Shown: one piece after another, positions 1 through 7,568 of the stretch
Layout of the letters: every line of letters begins with the position of its first letter
Numbering within the stretch: the stretch's first letter is position 1
Assembly (NCBI RefSeq): GCF_000737195.2
Contig: NZ_JALM01000104.1
Span: 1-36,089, forward strand
Direction of reading: 5' to 3'
DNA length: 36,089 bases
Origin: Sciscionella sediminilitoris
GTDB lineage: Bacteria; Actinomycetota; Actinomycetes; Mycobacteriales; Pseudonocardiaceae
Program-made: the position numbers and the translations under genes
Notes under the pieces: generated by a model
Seen by the model: the letters and a program-made list of their open reading frames with translations, nothing else
Databases searched by the model: none
Told to the model about the DNA's origin: nothing

Positions 1-123
1 GCGGATCGACGGGCGGGCCACGGTCTGCGTGGAGACGCCGAGTACCTCGCCGATCCGCGCGTAGCTGGCCCGCCCGTCGATCCGCAGGGCGTGCACGAGG
101 GCCGAGTCGACCGGATCGAGCAT
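1..123 (-). CDS. Lrp/AsnC-family transcriptional regulator, N-terminal fragment
   Basis: Only the first 41 codons lie in the window; the gene runs off the left edge. The ATG is at 123-121. The peptide begins LDPVDSALVHALRIDGRAS and continues RIGEVLGVSTQTVAR, which is the N-terminal winged helix-turn-helix of Lrp/AsnC regulators (feast/famine DNA-binding proteins that respond to small ligands such as amino acids). It is divergent from the MFS exporter at 221, so it may control it. The last four residues (PSIR) depart from the family pattern, which usually reads RRYRRL here, and the DNA encoding them belongs to a 19-bp inverted repeat at the window edge, so the first bases may be an assembly artefact. 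Confidence 0.75.
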   Translation of the reverse strand, partial: MLDPVDSALVHALRIDGRASYARIGEVLGVSTQTVARPSIR

Positions 124-220
124 GTGAAAATCCTTCAGTGAGACGGCTCTGCTGGAATAGTATGCCGACCTGATCGCTGATTGCGTGCCGATCACTCCAC
201 CGCTGCCTAGCGTCGGCCGC

Positions 221-1561
221 ATGACAACCACCGCAGCGCCCCGGACCCGGGCGGCAGCGCTCGCCACGCTGCTGCTCGCGGAGGCGATGAACCTGCTGGA
301 CACCACGATCGTGCAAGTCGCGGCCCCGGCCATGCGCACCGGACTGCGCGGCGATCCCGGCGATATCCAGTGGTTCAGCGCCGCGTACACGCTCGCCTTC
401 GCGGTGCTGCTGATCACCGGCGGACGCCTCGGCGATATCGCGGGCCGCAGGCGGATCTTCCGGATCGGTGTCGCCGGTTTCGTGCTCGCCTCGCTGGTCT
501 GTGCGCTCGCGGTCACCCCGGGCATGCTGATCGCCGCGCGTGCCGTACAGGGCGCGGGTGCGGCGTTGGTGATTCCGCAGACGATCGGGCTGATCAAGGC
601 CATGTACGCGGGCCCGGAACTGGGCAGGGCGTTCGGCGCGATCGGACCGGTGATGGCGCTGTCCGCGGTGTGCGGCCCGATCCTGGGCGGGGTGCTGACC
701 AGTGCGAACCTGTTCGGTACCGGCTGGCGCGCGGTGTTCCTGGTGAACATCCCGTTCGGGCTCGCGGTGCTCGCGTGTTCTCGTTTGCTTCCTGAGGACC
801 GGGCGCCGCACCGGCCCCGGCTCGACCTGCTCGGCACCGCGCTGGTGACGGTCGGATCCGGGCTGCTGATCTACCCGCTGATCGAGGGAACGGACTGGGT
901 GCTGCTCGGGCCCGGGGTGCTCGTGCTGCTCGGATTCGCGGCGAGCCAACGCAATCGTCACGCCCCGCTGGTCGAGCCGAGTCTGTTCGAGAACCGGCGG
1001 TTTCCGGCCGCGCTGCTCGGTTCGACGCTGTTCTTCGCGGCCATGCAGGGATTGATCCAGGTGATCGTGCTGCACCTGCAACTCGGCGAGCACGCGGGTT
1101 CGCTGACCTCCGGGCTGAGCCTGCTGCCCTGGTCGCTCGCGATGGGGGCGGCCTCGCTGCTCGCGGGCCGGCTGGTCGTTCGCTACGGGGAGCGGATCAT
1201 GTTCGCCGGGCTGCTCGTGCTCGGTGCCGGGGTCGTGCTGGCGCTGACCGTGCCCGCGGTACTGCTGACCGGACTGGGCATCGCCGGGTTCGGGATCGGC
1301 CTGTTCACCGCCTCGTTCTTCAGTTCCGCGCTGGCGAGGGTGCGTCCGCAGGAGAACGGCTCGGCGGCAGGTCTGCTCAACGCGGTGCAGCAGTTCGGCG
1401 GGACACTCGGCGTCGCGGTGCTCGGCAGCGTGTTCTTCGCGGTGTTCGACGGGTCCGCGGGATCCTCGCTCGGCGGGTTGCGCCTCGCGTTCACCGCGGT
1501 GTGCGTGCTGGTGCTGGGCACTGCGGTGGCTGTCGGCCTTATGCGCGCACGCACTCGCTGA
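221..1561 (+). CDS. MFS drug-exporter-like transporter (DHA2 type)
   Basis: A 446-residue membrane transporter of the major facilitator superfamily, probably a proton-driven exporter of small toxic molecules or antibiotics in the cytoplasmic membrane. Family signatures are visible: LDTTIVQVAAP in helix 1 (residues 26-36), motif A GGRLGDIAGRRR after helix 2 (67-78), RAVQGAG (107-113) and the exporter motif C around GPVMALSAVCGPILGG (142-157). Hydrophobic helices continue to the C-terminus. I chose ATG 221; an in-frame GTG at 185 would add 12 non-hydrophobic residues and has no better ribosome site. It ends inside the convergent FAD oxidoreductase gene (23-bp overlap). The substrate cannot be told from sequence. 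Confidence 0.85.
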   Translation: MTTTAAPRTRAAALATLLLAEAMNLLDTTIVQVAAPAMRTGLRGDPGDIQWFSAAYTLAFAVLLITGGRLGDIAGRRRIFRIGVAGFVLASLVCALAVTPGMLIAARAVQGAGAALVIPQTIGLIKAMYAGPELGRAFGAIGPVMALSAVCGPILGGVLTSANLFGTGWRAVFLVNIPFGLAVLACSRLLPEDRAPHRPRLDLLGTALVTVGSGLLIYPLIEGTDWVLLGPGVLVLLGFAASQRNRHAPLVEPSLFENRRFPAALLGSTLFFAAMQGLIQVIVLHLQLGEHAGSLTSGLSLLPWSLAMGAASLLAGRLVVRYGERIMFAGLLVLGAGVVLALTVPAVLLTGLGIAGFGIGLFTASFFSSALARVRPQENGSAAGLLNAVQQFGGTLGVAVLGSVFFAVFDGSAGSSLGGLRLAFTAVCVLVLGTAVAVGLMRARTR

Positions 1562-2714
1562 GCTTGCGCTCCGGATCGGCGAGGAGGTCCGCGTCCATGG
1601 TGTGTTCCTTGGCGAACAGCATGCGGGCCTGCACGATCTCCTTGGGCAGCTTCGCGGCGAGCACCGCGGTCAGCGCACCGTCGCGCAGCCAGCACGCCGA
1701 CCACTTCTCGCCTGCCGGATCACCGCGCAGCACCAGGGTGTCCTCGGCGGAATGCCTGCCGAGGTACTGCACCATGCGGCCGAACTGCCGGGACCAGAAA
1801 TAGGGCACATCGTCGTACTCGGTCTCGCCGCCGAGGATGTTCTCCGCGATGGCGCGCGGCGAGGCCTGGGCGTGTGTCCAGTGTTCGAGCAGCAGCGGGC
1901 CGCCGTAGCGGCGGGAGGAGTACGCGGCGCAGTCCCCGGTCGCGTACACCTGCGGAAGATTCGTGCGCAGCCGTGCGTCCACCTCGATCGCCCCACGCGC
2001 ATCGCGGTCGATCGGGCTCTGCTCCAGCCAGCCGGTGTTCGGGGTGACACCGATGCCGACGACCACGGTGTCCGCCGGTATGCGGGTGCCGTCCTCGAGT
2101 TCCACGGCATCCGCGCCGATCCCGCGGACCTTGGTGTCGAGCCGGAGCCGGACCCCGGCCTCCGCGTACCAGGGCTCGAACGCCGCGGCCAGTTCGCCGA
2201 AACCACAGCTGGGCAGCACCGTCGAAGCGGCCTCGAGCACCTCGACCCGGCAACCGAGCGCGGCCGCGGTGCCCGCGACCTCGGCGCCGATCCAGCCCGC
2301 CCCCACCACGACGAGACGGTGCCCCTCGGTCAGCCGGGAGCGCAGCGCGCGGGCATCGTCCACGGTGCGGATGGTGAACACCGCGGCACCGTCCTCGGCA
2401 GGCAGCGTGCGCGGCTTCGCCCCGGTCGCGATGACCAGGTGATCGTAGGCGAGCGCGCCGTCCGTGGTGCGTACCTCGCCGTCCCCGAGCCCCGTCGCCG
2501 CGCGGCCGGTGCACAACCGCGCATCCAGCTCCGGCAGCGTCGTATCGTCCACCTCGCCCGCGAGGAACTGCTTGGTCAGGGGTGGCCGGTCATAGGGCGC
2601 GTGCGGTTCCTCCCCGAGCACCGTGATCGGACCCGTGAAGCCCCGATCACGCAGCGCCTTCACCGTGTGCACCCCGGCAAGCCCAGCTCCGACCACAACC
2701 ACACCGCCAGTCAT
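1539..2714 (-). CDS. FAD-dependent NAD(P)H oxidoreductase (ferredoxin reductase family)
   Basis: A 391-residue cytoplasmic flavoprotein of the rubredoxin/ferredoxin-NAD(P)+ reductase type that passes electrons from NAD(P)H to a small iron-sulfur protein, often for a P450 or dioxygenase. An FAD-binding GAGLAG lies at residues 9-14, a second Rossmann GAGWIG for NAD(P)H at 138-143 and the FAD-contacting ATGDCA at 258-263; the C-terminal 70 residues look like the reductase C domain. ATG 2714 puts the first beta strand right at the N-terminus as the family expects; an upstream ATG at 2777 would run through a palindromic regulatory site and is less likely. No ferredoxin or oxygenase partner is adjacent. 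The 3' end overlaps the convergent MFS gene. Confidence 0.88.
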   Translation of the reverse strand: MTGGVVVVGAGLAGVHTVKALRDRGFTGPITVLGEEPHAPYDRPPLTKQFLAGEVDDTTLPELDARLCTGRAATGLGDGEVRTTDGALAYDHLVIATGAKPRTLPAEDGAAVFTIRTVDDARALRSRLTEGHRLVVVGAGWIGAEVAGTAAALGCRVEVLEAASTVLPSCGFGELAAAFEPWYAEAGVRLRLDTKVRGIGADAVELEDGTRIPADTVVVGIGVTPNTGWLEQSPIDRDARGAIEVDARLRTNLPQVYATGDCAAYSSRRYGGPLLLEHWTHAQASPRAIAENILGGETEYDDVPYFWSRQFGRMVQYLGRHSAEDTLVLRGDPAGEKWSACWLRDGALTAVLAAKLPKEIVQARMLFAKEHTMDADLLADPERKLSECVRA

Positions 2715-2741
2715 GCCGCCGATCTTCGCACGGAATCGGTT

Positions 2742-2784
2742 GTGCGTGATTGTGTTGGTTCTAACCAACATTTCCACTCACGAG
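2742..2784. promoter_or_regulatory. Dispersed dyad operator, copy A
   Basis: A roughly 40-bp imperfect dyad centred on GTTGGTTCTAACCAAC (2754-2769). Outer arms GTGCGTG and CACTCACGA also mirror each other; 14 of 19 positions match between the arms. It ends 27 bp before the ATG of the FAD oxidoreductase. Almost the same sequence occurs at 28014-28053 before a PAS-LuxR gene, and its left half is at the very end of the window. I infer a binding site for a dimeric regulator; the regulator is not known. Confidence 0.6.
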
Positions 2785-2838
2785 GGGGTTGTTTTTGCTG
2801 GTCAGAGGGTTGCAGGGTTAGTTGTATGGTGCAGGTTC

Positions 2839-3816
2839 TCAGGTGGCGAGGACGAGCTTGCCGAAGGCGGAGCCCTCTTCGAGCATGCGGTGTGCGCGAC
2901 CGGCCTCGGCCATGGGCACGACCTCCTCGATGATCGGGCGCACCGAACCCTGCGCGATCAGCGGCCAGAGGTGTTCCAGCAGCTCATGGGTGAGCTCGGC
3001 CTTGTCGGCCAGCGATCGTCCACGCAGTCCGGCTGCGTGCACGGTGCCGCGCTTGCCGAGCAGCTTGGCGATGTCGAGTTCGCCGAGGCGCCCGCCCTGC
3101 ATGCCGATGATCAGCAGCCGGCCGTCGGTGGCGAGCGCGGACAGGTTGTCCCCGAGGTACTTCGCGCCCATGTTGTCCAGGATGACGTCGGCGCCGTGAC
3201 CCTCGGTGGCCTCGCGCAGCACCTCGGTGAACGACTGGGTGCGGTAGTTGATGGTGATATCGGCGCCCAGTTCGGCACACCGGGTGAGCCGTTCGTCCGA
3301 GCCCGCGGTGCAGGCCACCCTGGCCCCGAGTGCGCGGGCGAGCTGGATGGCGTGGGTGCCGATACCACCGGCGCCACCGTGCACGAGGAACACCTCGCCC
3401 GCACGCAGCTTGCCCGCGCGCGCCACCATCGACCAGACGGTGTACGCGACCTCGGGCAGTCCCGCCGCGCTGACCAGGTCGACCCCTTCGGGGACCGGGA
3501 GCAGCTGACCGGCGGGCACCGCGACCTTCTCGGCGTACCCGCCCCCGGCGAGCAGTGCGCACACCCGGTCGCCGACCTGCCAGCCCTCGACGCCAGCGCC
3601 GAGCTCGGCGATCACCCCGGAGCACTCCAGCCCGATGATCTCCGAGGCTCCCGGTGGTGGTGGGTAATTACCCTGGCGCTGCAACAGATCCGCCCGGTTC
3701 ACCGCGCTCGCCGCCACCTCGACGAGCACCTCGCCATTGCCAGGGACCGGGTCCGGGGTCTGTGCCCATTCCAGGACCTCGGGTCCGCCCGGTTCACCAA
3801 CGCTGATCGCATACAT
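2839..3816 (-). CDS. NAD(P)H quinone oxidoreductase, PIG3 family
   Basis: A 325-residue zinc-free medium-chain dehydrogenase/reductase that uses NADPH to reduce quinones. The N-terminal catalytic fold contains the PIG3-type stretch VNRADLLQRQGNYPPPPG (about residues 39-56), and the nucleotide-binding fold has HGGAGGIG (146-153). No zinc-ligand cysteines are present, as expected for this branch. Its length and place next to tRNA-Ser fit M. tuberculosis Rv3777. The gene points away from the tRNA and is followed by the regulatory dyad before the FAD oxidoreductase, so the two probably belong to different transcription units. Confidence 0.9.
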   Translation of the reverse strand: MYAISVGEPGGPEVLEWAQTPDPVPGNGEVLVEVAASAVNRADLLQRQGNYPPPPGASEIIGLECSGVIAELGAGVEGWQVGDRVCALLAGGGYAEKVAVPAGQLLPVPEGVDLVSAAGLPEVAYTVWSMVARAGKLRAGEVFLVHGGAGGIGTHAIQLARALGARVACTAGSDERLTRCAELGADITINYRTQSFTEVLREATEGHGADVILDNMGAKYLGDNLSALATDGRLLIIGMQGGRLGELDIAKLLGKRGTVHAAGLRGRSLADKAELTHELLEHLWPLIAQGSVRPIIEEVVPMAEAGRAHRMLEEGSAFGKLVLAT

Positions 3817-3866
3817 ACCCCGACCGTATCCGTTCTGGCGGGTTTTCGTTCGGTACCCTCCCCAGT

Positions 3867-3953
3867 GGAAGCGTGGCAGAGCGGCCTAATGCACTCGCCT
3901 TGAAAGCGAGCGTCGGGTGATACCGACCGGGGGTTCGAATCCCCCCGCTTCCG
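3867..3953 (+). tRNA. tRNA-Ser(TGA)
   Basis: The acceptor arm GGAAGCG (3867-3873) pairs with CGCTTCC (3946-3952), with discriminator G at 3953. The anticodon stem CTCGC/GCGAG (3894-3898 and 3906-3910) encloses the loop CTTGAAA with anticodon TGA at 3901-3903, reading UCA. A long variable arm (CGTCGGG...CCGA) marks it as a class II serine tRNA, and GGTTCGAATCC forms the T arm. CCA is not encoded. The 3' half from the anticodon loop onward is the attachment site of the integrated element, which leaves the tRNA gene intact. Confidence 0.96.
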
Positions 3954-3957
3954 CTCC
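3899..3957 (+). repeat. attL, 59-bp direct repeat within tRNA-Ser
   Basis: The repeat starts at the anticodon loop and runs four bases past the tRNA discriminator base. It is identical at all 59 positions to 21367-21425. On this side the sequence upstream completes the tRNA; on the other side it does not. Tyrosine integrases usually cross over within the anticodon stem-loop or T arm of such sites. Confidence 0.95.
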
Positions 3958-3964
3958 CTGACCA

Positions 3965-4009
3965 GGCGATACGCCGAACCGGTGCGCTGTGCTCGTCCGG
4001 CGTATCGCC
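3965..4009. terminator. Hairpin between tRNA-Ser and int
   Basis: Perfect 12-bp inverted repeat GGCGATACGCCG (3965-3976) and CGGCGTATCGCC (3998-4009) with a 21-nt loop. It lies downstream of both the plus-strand tRNA and the minus-strand integrase, so it could end transcription from both. It has no T tract, and its position at the element end also fits an integrase or accessory-factor site. Confidence 0.5.
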
Positions 4010-4013
4010 CGCA

Positions 4014-4034
4014 GGGTCTCAGTTTGGGTCTCAG
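4014..4034 (+). repeat. GGGTCTCAG tandem repeat near attL (possible integrase arm sites)
   Basis: GGGTCTCAG occurs at 4014-4022 and 4026-4034, spaced 12 bp, just inside attL and before the int stop codon. The 12-mer TTTGGGTCTCAG (4023-4034) recurs at 21260-21271 near attR in the same orientation. Short repeats near both ends of an element fit arm-type sites for its integrase; this is inference. Confidence 0.45.
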
Positions 4035-4044
4035 ATGTACCTTT

Positions 4045-5349
4045 TTAGGCGGTCACTGGGGCCGCTTCCGGCGGGTCCTCATCGTCGCTGTCCGCTTGAT
4101 CGTCCGACCAGAAGAACCCGCCCACCTGATCGGCGATCGCCTCGGTCAGATCTGACGTGATGTGCTGGTACCGCGTCGTGAGCGCGATGTTGGACCAGCC
4201 CATCACGTCCATCACCGCACGGGACGGGACACCGAGGACGAGCAGCATCGTGGCGGCGGTGTGCCGTGCATCGTGTAGCCGGGCGTCTCGGACCTTCGCC
4301 GCCTTGAGTACAGCCTTCCATTCGGAGTGATCCGTCCGAGGGTGGATCGGCTTACCCGTTGGGCTCGCGAACACCCATCCCTCGTCGTGCCACAACTCCC
4401 CCGCCTGCTCCCGCTCGCGGCGCTGGTCGGCGTGGTGTTCCTTGAGAGCTCGGGCCAAGGGGTCGGGGATCCCGATGGAGCGCTTTCCCGCACGGGACTT
4501 GAGTTCTTGCGGGAGAGCGCCACCCCCGTAGCGCTGGGGACAGTGGCCGGGGTGTCGTCCGCACGGCTCCCCGGCCGGGCAACCGTGCTTCCACCTCACG
4601 GGCTGGATAGACCGGCGAACCATGAGGACGCGCGCGTTCAGGTCGATATCCCGCCATTGCAGGCCGAGTGCTTCTCCCTTCCGGAGTCCGAGCGTGAGCG
4701 CGACGACGAACCGAACGCCATTCCTTCGAGAGGCACAGACATTTTGAATCCGACCAGCCTCTTCCTTGGTGAATGGAATTACTTCTTCGTCGGGAATTCG
4801 AGGTGCTTTCGCGATTTGGGCGGGATTGGTTGCGATATGCCGCCTGCGGACAGCTTCGTTTAACGCCGTGCGAATTGTGCGGTGCGCCTGGTGAATTGTC
4901 GCAGGGCGCAGGAGCTTTCCGTGCTTGCCTTTCTTGGTGGCGAGTTTTGAATAGAGCTTTTCGAGGTGTTCAGGCTGTAACTTGTCGAGGCGGTGGGCGC
5001 CGATTCCGGGGATGAGGTGCCCATAGACTGCTGCTCGGTATCCGACCAACGTGTTGGGACGGACAGACGGGGCGGCGATGTTCTCGACCCAGTGCGTAAG
5101 CCACTGCTCAACTGTCATGGCGCGCCCAGGTTTCCTAGTCTTGCCCGTATCGCGTTCCCGTTCGAGCTTGCGTACAGCGTCGATGACCTCGGGCTCGGTG
5201 TGCCGCTTGACGTGGCGGCGGTCGGGCTTGCCGTTGTCCTTGACCCCAACTGTGACGCGGCCGTGCCACAGTCCGTCGTATTCGCTGTAGTAGATCGAGC
5301 TGGTGCCGTTCGGGTTCCGCTTGGCGCTGCGGTTCTTCTTGCGGGGCAT
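4045..5349 (-). CDS. int: Tyrosine site-specific integrase
   Basis: A 434-residue recombinase that integrates and, with Xis, excises the element at tRNA-Ser. The N-terminal arm-binding part is followed by a SAM-like core-binding domain (about residues 77-175) and the catalytic domain (190-400). The catalytic set is visible: R223 in LGLRKGEALGL, H359 and R362 in LHDARH, W385 in MGWSN and the nucleophile Y394 in TTRYQHI. An insertion rich in cysteine and histidine (C257, C263, H266, H269, C270) interrupts the catalytic domain, a pattern seen in pSAM2-type actinomycete integrases. The start has GGAAGG six bases upstream. It lies 14 bp after xis and is probably co-transcribed with it. Confidence 0.95.
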   Translation of the reverse strand: MPRKKNRSAKRNPNGTSSIYYSEYDGLWHGRVTVGVKDNGKPDRRHVKRHTEPEVIDAVRKLERERDTGKTRKPGRAMTVEQWLTHWVENIAAPSVRPNTLVGYRAAVYGHLIPGIGAHRLDKLQPEHLEKLYSKLATKKGKHGKLLRPATIHQAHRTIRTALNEAVRRRHIATNPAQIAKAPRIPDEEVIPFTKEEAGRIQNVCASRRNGVRFVVALTLGLRKGEALGLQWRDIDLNARVLMVRRSIQPVRWKHGCPAGEPCGRHPGHCPQRYGGGALPQELKSRAGKRSIGIPDPLARALKEHHADQRREREQAGELWHDEGWVFASPTGKPIHPRTDHSEWKAVLKAAKVRDARLHDARHTAATMLLVLGVPSRAVMDVMGWSNIALTTRYQHITSDLTEAIADQVGGFFWSDDQADSDDEDPPEAAPVTA

Positions 5350-5363
5350 GGTGTCCTTCCTGC

Positions 5364-5666
5364 TCAGGCGGCGGCCTGGTTCTGCTGTTGCTGTTCGGTG
5401 AGGCGCTGTACGTAGGCGGTGATCGCCTCGGTCGGGATGCGCCGGAGATTGCCGATTCGGACGGACTCGATCGCGCCCTTGCGGACGAGGTCGTACATGC
5501 TGGTCCGGCCGATGCCGAGCTGGTGTGCGGCTTCCTCGACAGTGAGCAGCGTTCGTGCTGGCATCGGCGGCGGTTCTGGTGCCGGTGGCTCACTCGGCTG
5601 GTTCGCCAGTTGTTCGGCGAGCCGTGCAAGGGATGCTGCGAGTTCGGTGATGTCAGGGGCAGACAT
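5364..5666 (-). CDS. xis: Excisionase / MerR-like DNA-binding protein
   Basis: A 100-residue protein with a proline-rich linker (about 25-36) and a C-terminal winged-helix excisionase domain (about 40-89) beginning LLTVEEAAHQLGIGRTSMYDL and ending in RIPTEAITAYVQRL. The 'tvee aa..lgi.r..vy.lvr.g.i...riG..rRi' pattern is that of the excisionase-family DNA-binding domain. It bends DNA at att sites and directs Int toward excision. GAGGAA lies six bases before the ATG. Its promoter should lie in 5667-5974, where the palindrome and iterons are found. Confidence 0.9.
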   Translation of the reverse strand: MSAPDITELAASLARLAEQLANQPSEPPAPEPPPMPARTLLTVEEAAHQLGIGRTSMYDLVRKGAIESVRIGNLRRIPTEAITAYVQRLTEQQQQNQAAA

Positions 5667-5850
5667 GCGATTTCCTCACGTCCTGGCCTGACCCATGGCG
5701 CGGTGCTCTGCGAATTGGTGGTGTGGTTGGCGGTGCGCGGTGTCAGGTCCGTTGTGCGGCGGTTGGTACGGCGATGCCGGGTCTAGTTACTGGTTGTGAT
5801 GAACCCGGAGTTTGCGCGGTGTGGCATGGCGGGGCTCCGTTCTTGGTGGC

Positions 5851-5874
5851 ACGCGGTTTACGCGGTTACGCGGT
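5851..5874 (+). repeat. ACGCGGT(T) iterons
   Basis: Three tandem copies: ACGCGGTT at 5851-5858, ACGCGGTT at 5860-5867 and ACGCGGT at 5868-5874. An inverted copy, AACCGCGT, lies at 5977-5984 across the end of rep. Tandem copies next to a replication gene fit iterons of a plasmid-type origin or operator repeats. Confidence 0.6.
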
Positions 5875-5903
5875 ATGTGCCCTGACCTGGTGTTTTGTTT
5901 CTG

Positions 5904-5931
5904 GACTTTTCGCGTAGGTACGCGAAAAGTC
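5904..5931. promoter_or_regulatory. 28-bp perfect palindrome
   Basis: Arms GACTTTTCGCGTA (5904-5916) and TACGCGAAAAGTC (5919-5931) are perfect complements separated by GG. It is about 240 bp upstream of xis and 45 bp past the rep stop. It could be an operator for the element repressor, a double- or single-strand origin hairpin, or a bidirectional terminator of rep. The TTTT/AAAA tracts inside the arms are uncommon in this high-GC DNA. Confidence 0.6.
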
Positions 5932-5974
5932 GGTGAATGTTTGTGCAGGTCAGATGGGTTTCCGCGTTTTCGCG

Positions 5975-7294
5975 TTAACCGCGTGCCGGGGTGGTGGCGG
6001 TGAATATCTCGATGGGGCGGCCCTTCCCGCTGGCCGGTGCTCGTTTACTGACGGTGACGAATCCGCCGTTCGTGAGCTGGTCGAGCAGGGAACTGATTTC
6101 ACTGGCGGTTTTGTTGCGCTGGAAGTACTCGGAGCGGATCTGTTCGCGGGTGCGGCCCGCTTCTCCGGCTTCGGCGATCCACGCGGCGAGGCGGCGTGGT
6201 GTTTCGGTGTCGGTGAAGATCGCGCGGGCGGTGGCGATGCTGTAGCGCACGAGCGCGGCAGCGGCGGCGAGGTGTTCGGGCGCGATCTTGTCGGCCTGGT
6301 CGAGCACGGCGTAGATCGTGGCGATGCGCAGGCAGTTGGGGGCGGCGCGGGACACGAACTGGTTGATGACGCCGCCGTCGTCGTCTTGGTCGGTGCCGAA
6401 TTCGATGTAGAGCTCGTGCCAGAGGTGCGCGGCCGGGACGGTGAACGCGAGGCGGTCGTAGGTGGTGCCGTGGTCGAGCCGGTCGCGCAGGGAAGCGGCG
6501 AGTTGGGTGCGGGTTTCGTCCTCCATTCCGGGTGCGTTGGGCAGGAACCGTGTGCGCGCGACCGCGAGGGGTAGGAAGCGGTTGTAGGTGCCGCCTGCCA
6601 TGTCGGATGCGGAGACCTTGGCGCGGAATTCCTCGGGCGTGATGTGCGCGAGGATCCCAATGTGCGAGGTCGGCGCGACCCGGGCGGATACGCCCATGGT
6701 GGACAGGTCCCCGCCTTCCCACGCGGCCCGCAGGGTTGCGGAGAGGCTGTTGCCCTCGCGTTTCATTTTGTCCATCACCCCGCCCCACTCGACCTCACGA
6801 TCCAACAGACGGAAGTCCCCGGGCGGTAGGCCGCCCGCGCGGCGCGGTGTCCCGTCCTCGGTGGCTTCGTGGTGGGTTTCGCTGAACAGTTCGGCCAGCC
6901 CCTCCCCGGAGGTGAGGCCGGTGCGCACGTTGTCGCCCCAGAACTCGGGAACAGCGGTCTGGAAGATCGCCTTGGCGGTCGAGTACGAGGAGCCTTTGCG
7001 GCCGGAGTTGGTGCGGCCCACGATCATGGGCCACACCAGCGCGGGTTGACGGTCGTCCCCGGTGCGCACGTGCGGCCCTTGCCCGAGGTACACCCCCGCG
7101 GCGCAGAGCAGGGTGGCCATGACGGCGAGGGGGTCGGCCTCGGTGGAATCGGCGACGTTGGCCACGATTCCACCGAGGTAGCAATCGAACATGGTGTCGT
7201 CGCGGGGCGGCAACCACGCGCGGGCGCGGGCAACCTCGGCGGCCTCGGTGGCGGCGCGCTGTTCGGGGACGAGCGCGAGCCGGGCAGCGGACAT
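5975..7294 (-). CDS. DUF3987-family ATPase, putative element replication helicase
   Basis: A 439-residue protein of the DUF3987 family, P-loop ATPases found in phages, plasmids and AICEs, often fused to primase domains. Here the primase part is absent. A Walker-A-like GRTNSGRKGSS spans residues 93-103; the family uses this variant with K100 in place of GKS/T. The C-terminal 75 residues look like a winged helix (EAGRTREQIRSEYFQRNKTASEISSLLDQLTNGG...), which may bind DNA. GGAGG lies seven bases before the ATG. Its position before xis-int matches repSA in pSAM2, though the proteins are not obviously alike. I infer that it drives replication of the excised circle. Confidence 0.8.
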   Translation of the reverse strand: MSAARLALVPEQRAATEAAEVARARAWLPPRDDTMFDCYLGGIVANVADSTEADPLAVMATLLCAAGVYLGQGPHVRTGDDRQPALVWPMIVGRTNSGRKGSSYSTAKAIFQTAVPEFWGDNVRTGLTSGEGLAELFSETHHEATEDGTPRRAGGLPPGDFRLLDREVEWGGVMDKMKREGNSLSATLRAAWEGGDLSTMGVSARVAPTSHIGILAHITPEEFRAKVSASDMAGGTYNRFLPLAVARTRFLPNAPGMEDETRTQLAASLRDRLDHGTTYDRLAFTVPAAHLWHELYIEFGTDQDDDGGVINQFVSRAAPNCLRIATIYAVLDQADKIAPEHLAAAAALVRYSIATARAIFTDTETPRRLAAWIAEAGEAGRTREQIRSEYFQRNKTASEISSLLDQLTNGGFVTVSKRAPASGKGRPIEIFTATTPARG

Positions 7295-7344
7295 GGCGTG
7301 CCTCCAACGGGTTGACGCTCAGGGACGGGACAAATTCGGGGCCA

Positions 7345-7536
7345 TCACGGTGATGGCGGGTAGCCACCCGCGGATGGCGGGCGGTCGGCCGAGAGGATTT
7401 CCATGTACACCCGGCCAAGGTCGATGCTCTGGCGGTTGGGGTAGAAGCGGCTGGTTTCCAGGACGGGGAACAGTTCGGCGATCAGCGAGGCGGCGTGTCT
7501 GGTCTCGGCTTCGGTACCGGTGATGCGGATACGCAT
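7345..7536 (-). CDS. Small conserved AICE protein (63 aa)
   Basis: A 63-residue protein, MRIRITGTEAETRHAASLIAEL at the N-terminus, with a predicted beta-alpha-beta start and a proline-rich tail. Comparable small proteins precede rep genes in many actinomycete elements, but no function is established. The composition is balanced and codon use matches its neighbours. It sits between the DnaB-N-like gene (32-bp gap) and the DUF3987 gene (50-bp gap), so it is probably part of the replication module. Confidence 0.7.
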   Translation of the reverse strand: MRIRITGTEAETRHAASLIAELFPVLETSRFYPNRQSIDLGRVYMEILSADRPPSAGGYPPSP

Positions 7537-7568
7537 GAGTGAGCGGGTTTCCTGTTCGTGAGTGGTGG

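Larger units (their letters stand above)
5667..5974. promoter_or_regulatory. Non-coding region with iterons and a palindrome (xis promoter / candidate origin)
   Basis: About 308 bp without a convincing gene, between rep (ends 5975) and xis (starts 5666). It has lower GC than its surroundings and TG-rich, AT-richer tracts, and it holds three tandem ACGCGGT units, a 28-bp palindrome and part of an inverted ACGCGGTT copy that extends into the rep stop. It must contain the xis-int promoter, and the iterons suggest a replication origin or a Rep/regulator binding region. The short open frames here have non-coding composition. Confidence 0.55.

Noticed and set aside
5723-6003. Small plus-strand open frames over the rep-xis gap
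   Set aside because: Peptides are rich in Gly, Val and Arg with no ribosome site or coding pattern; the repeats explain the region better.
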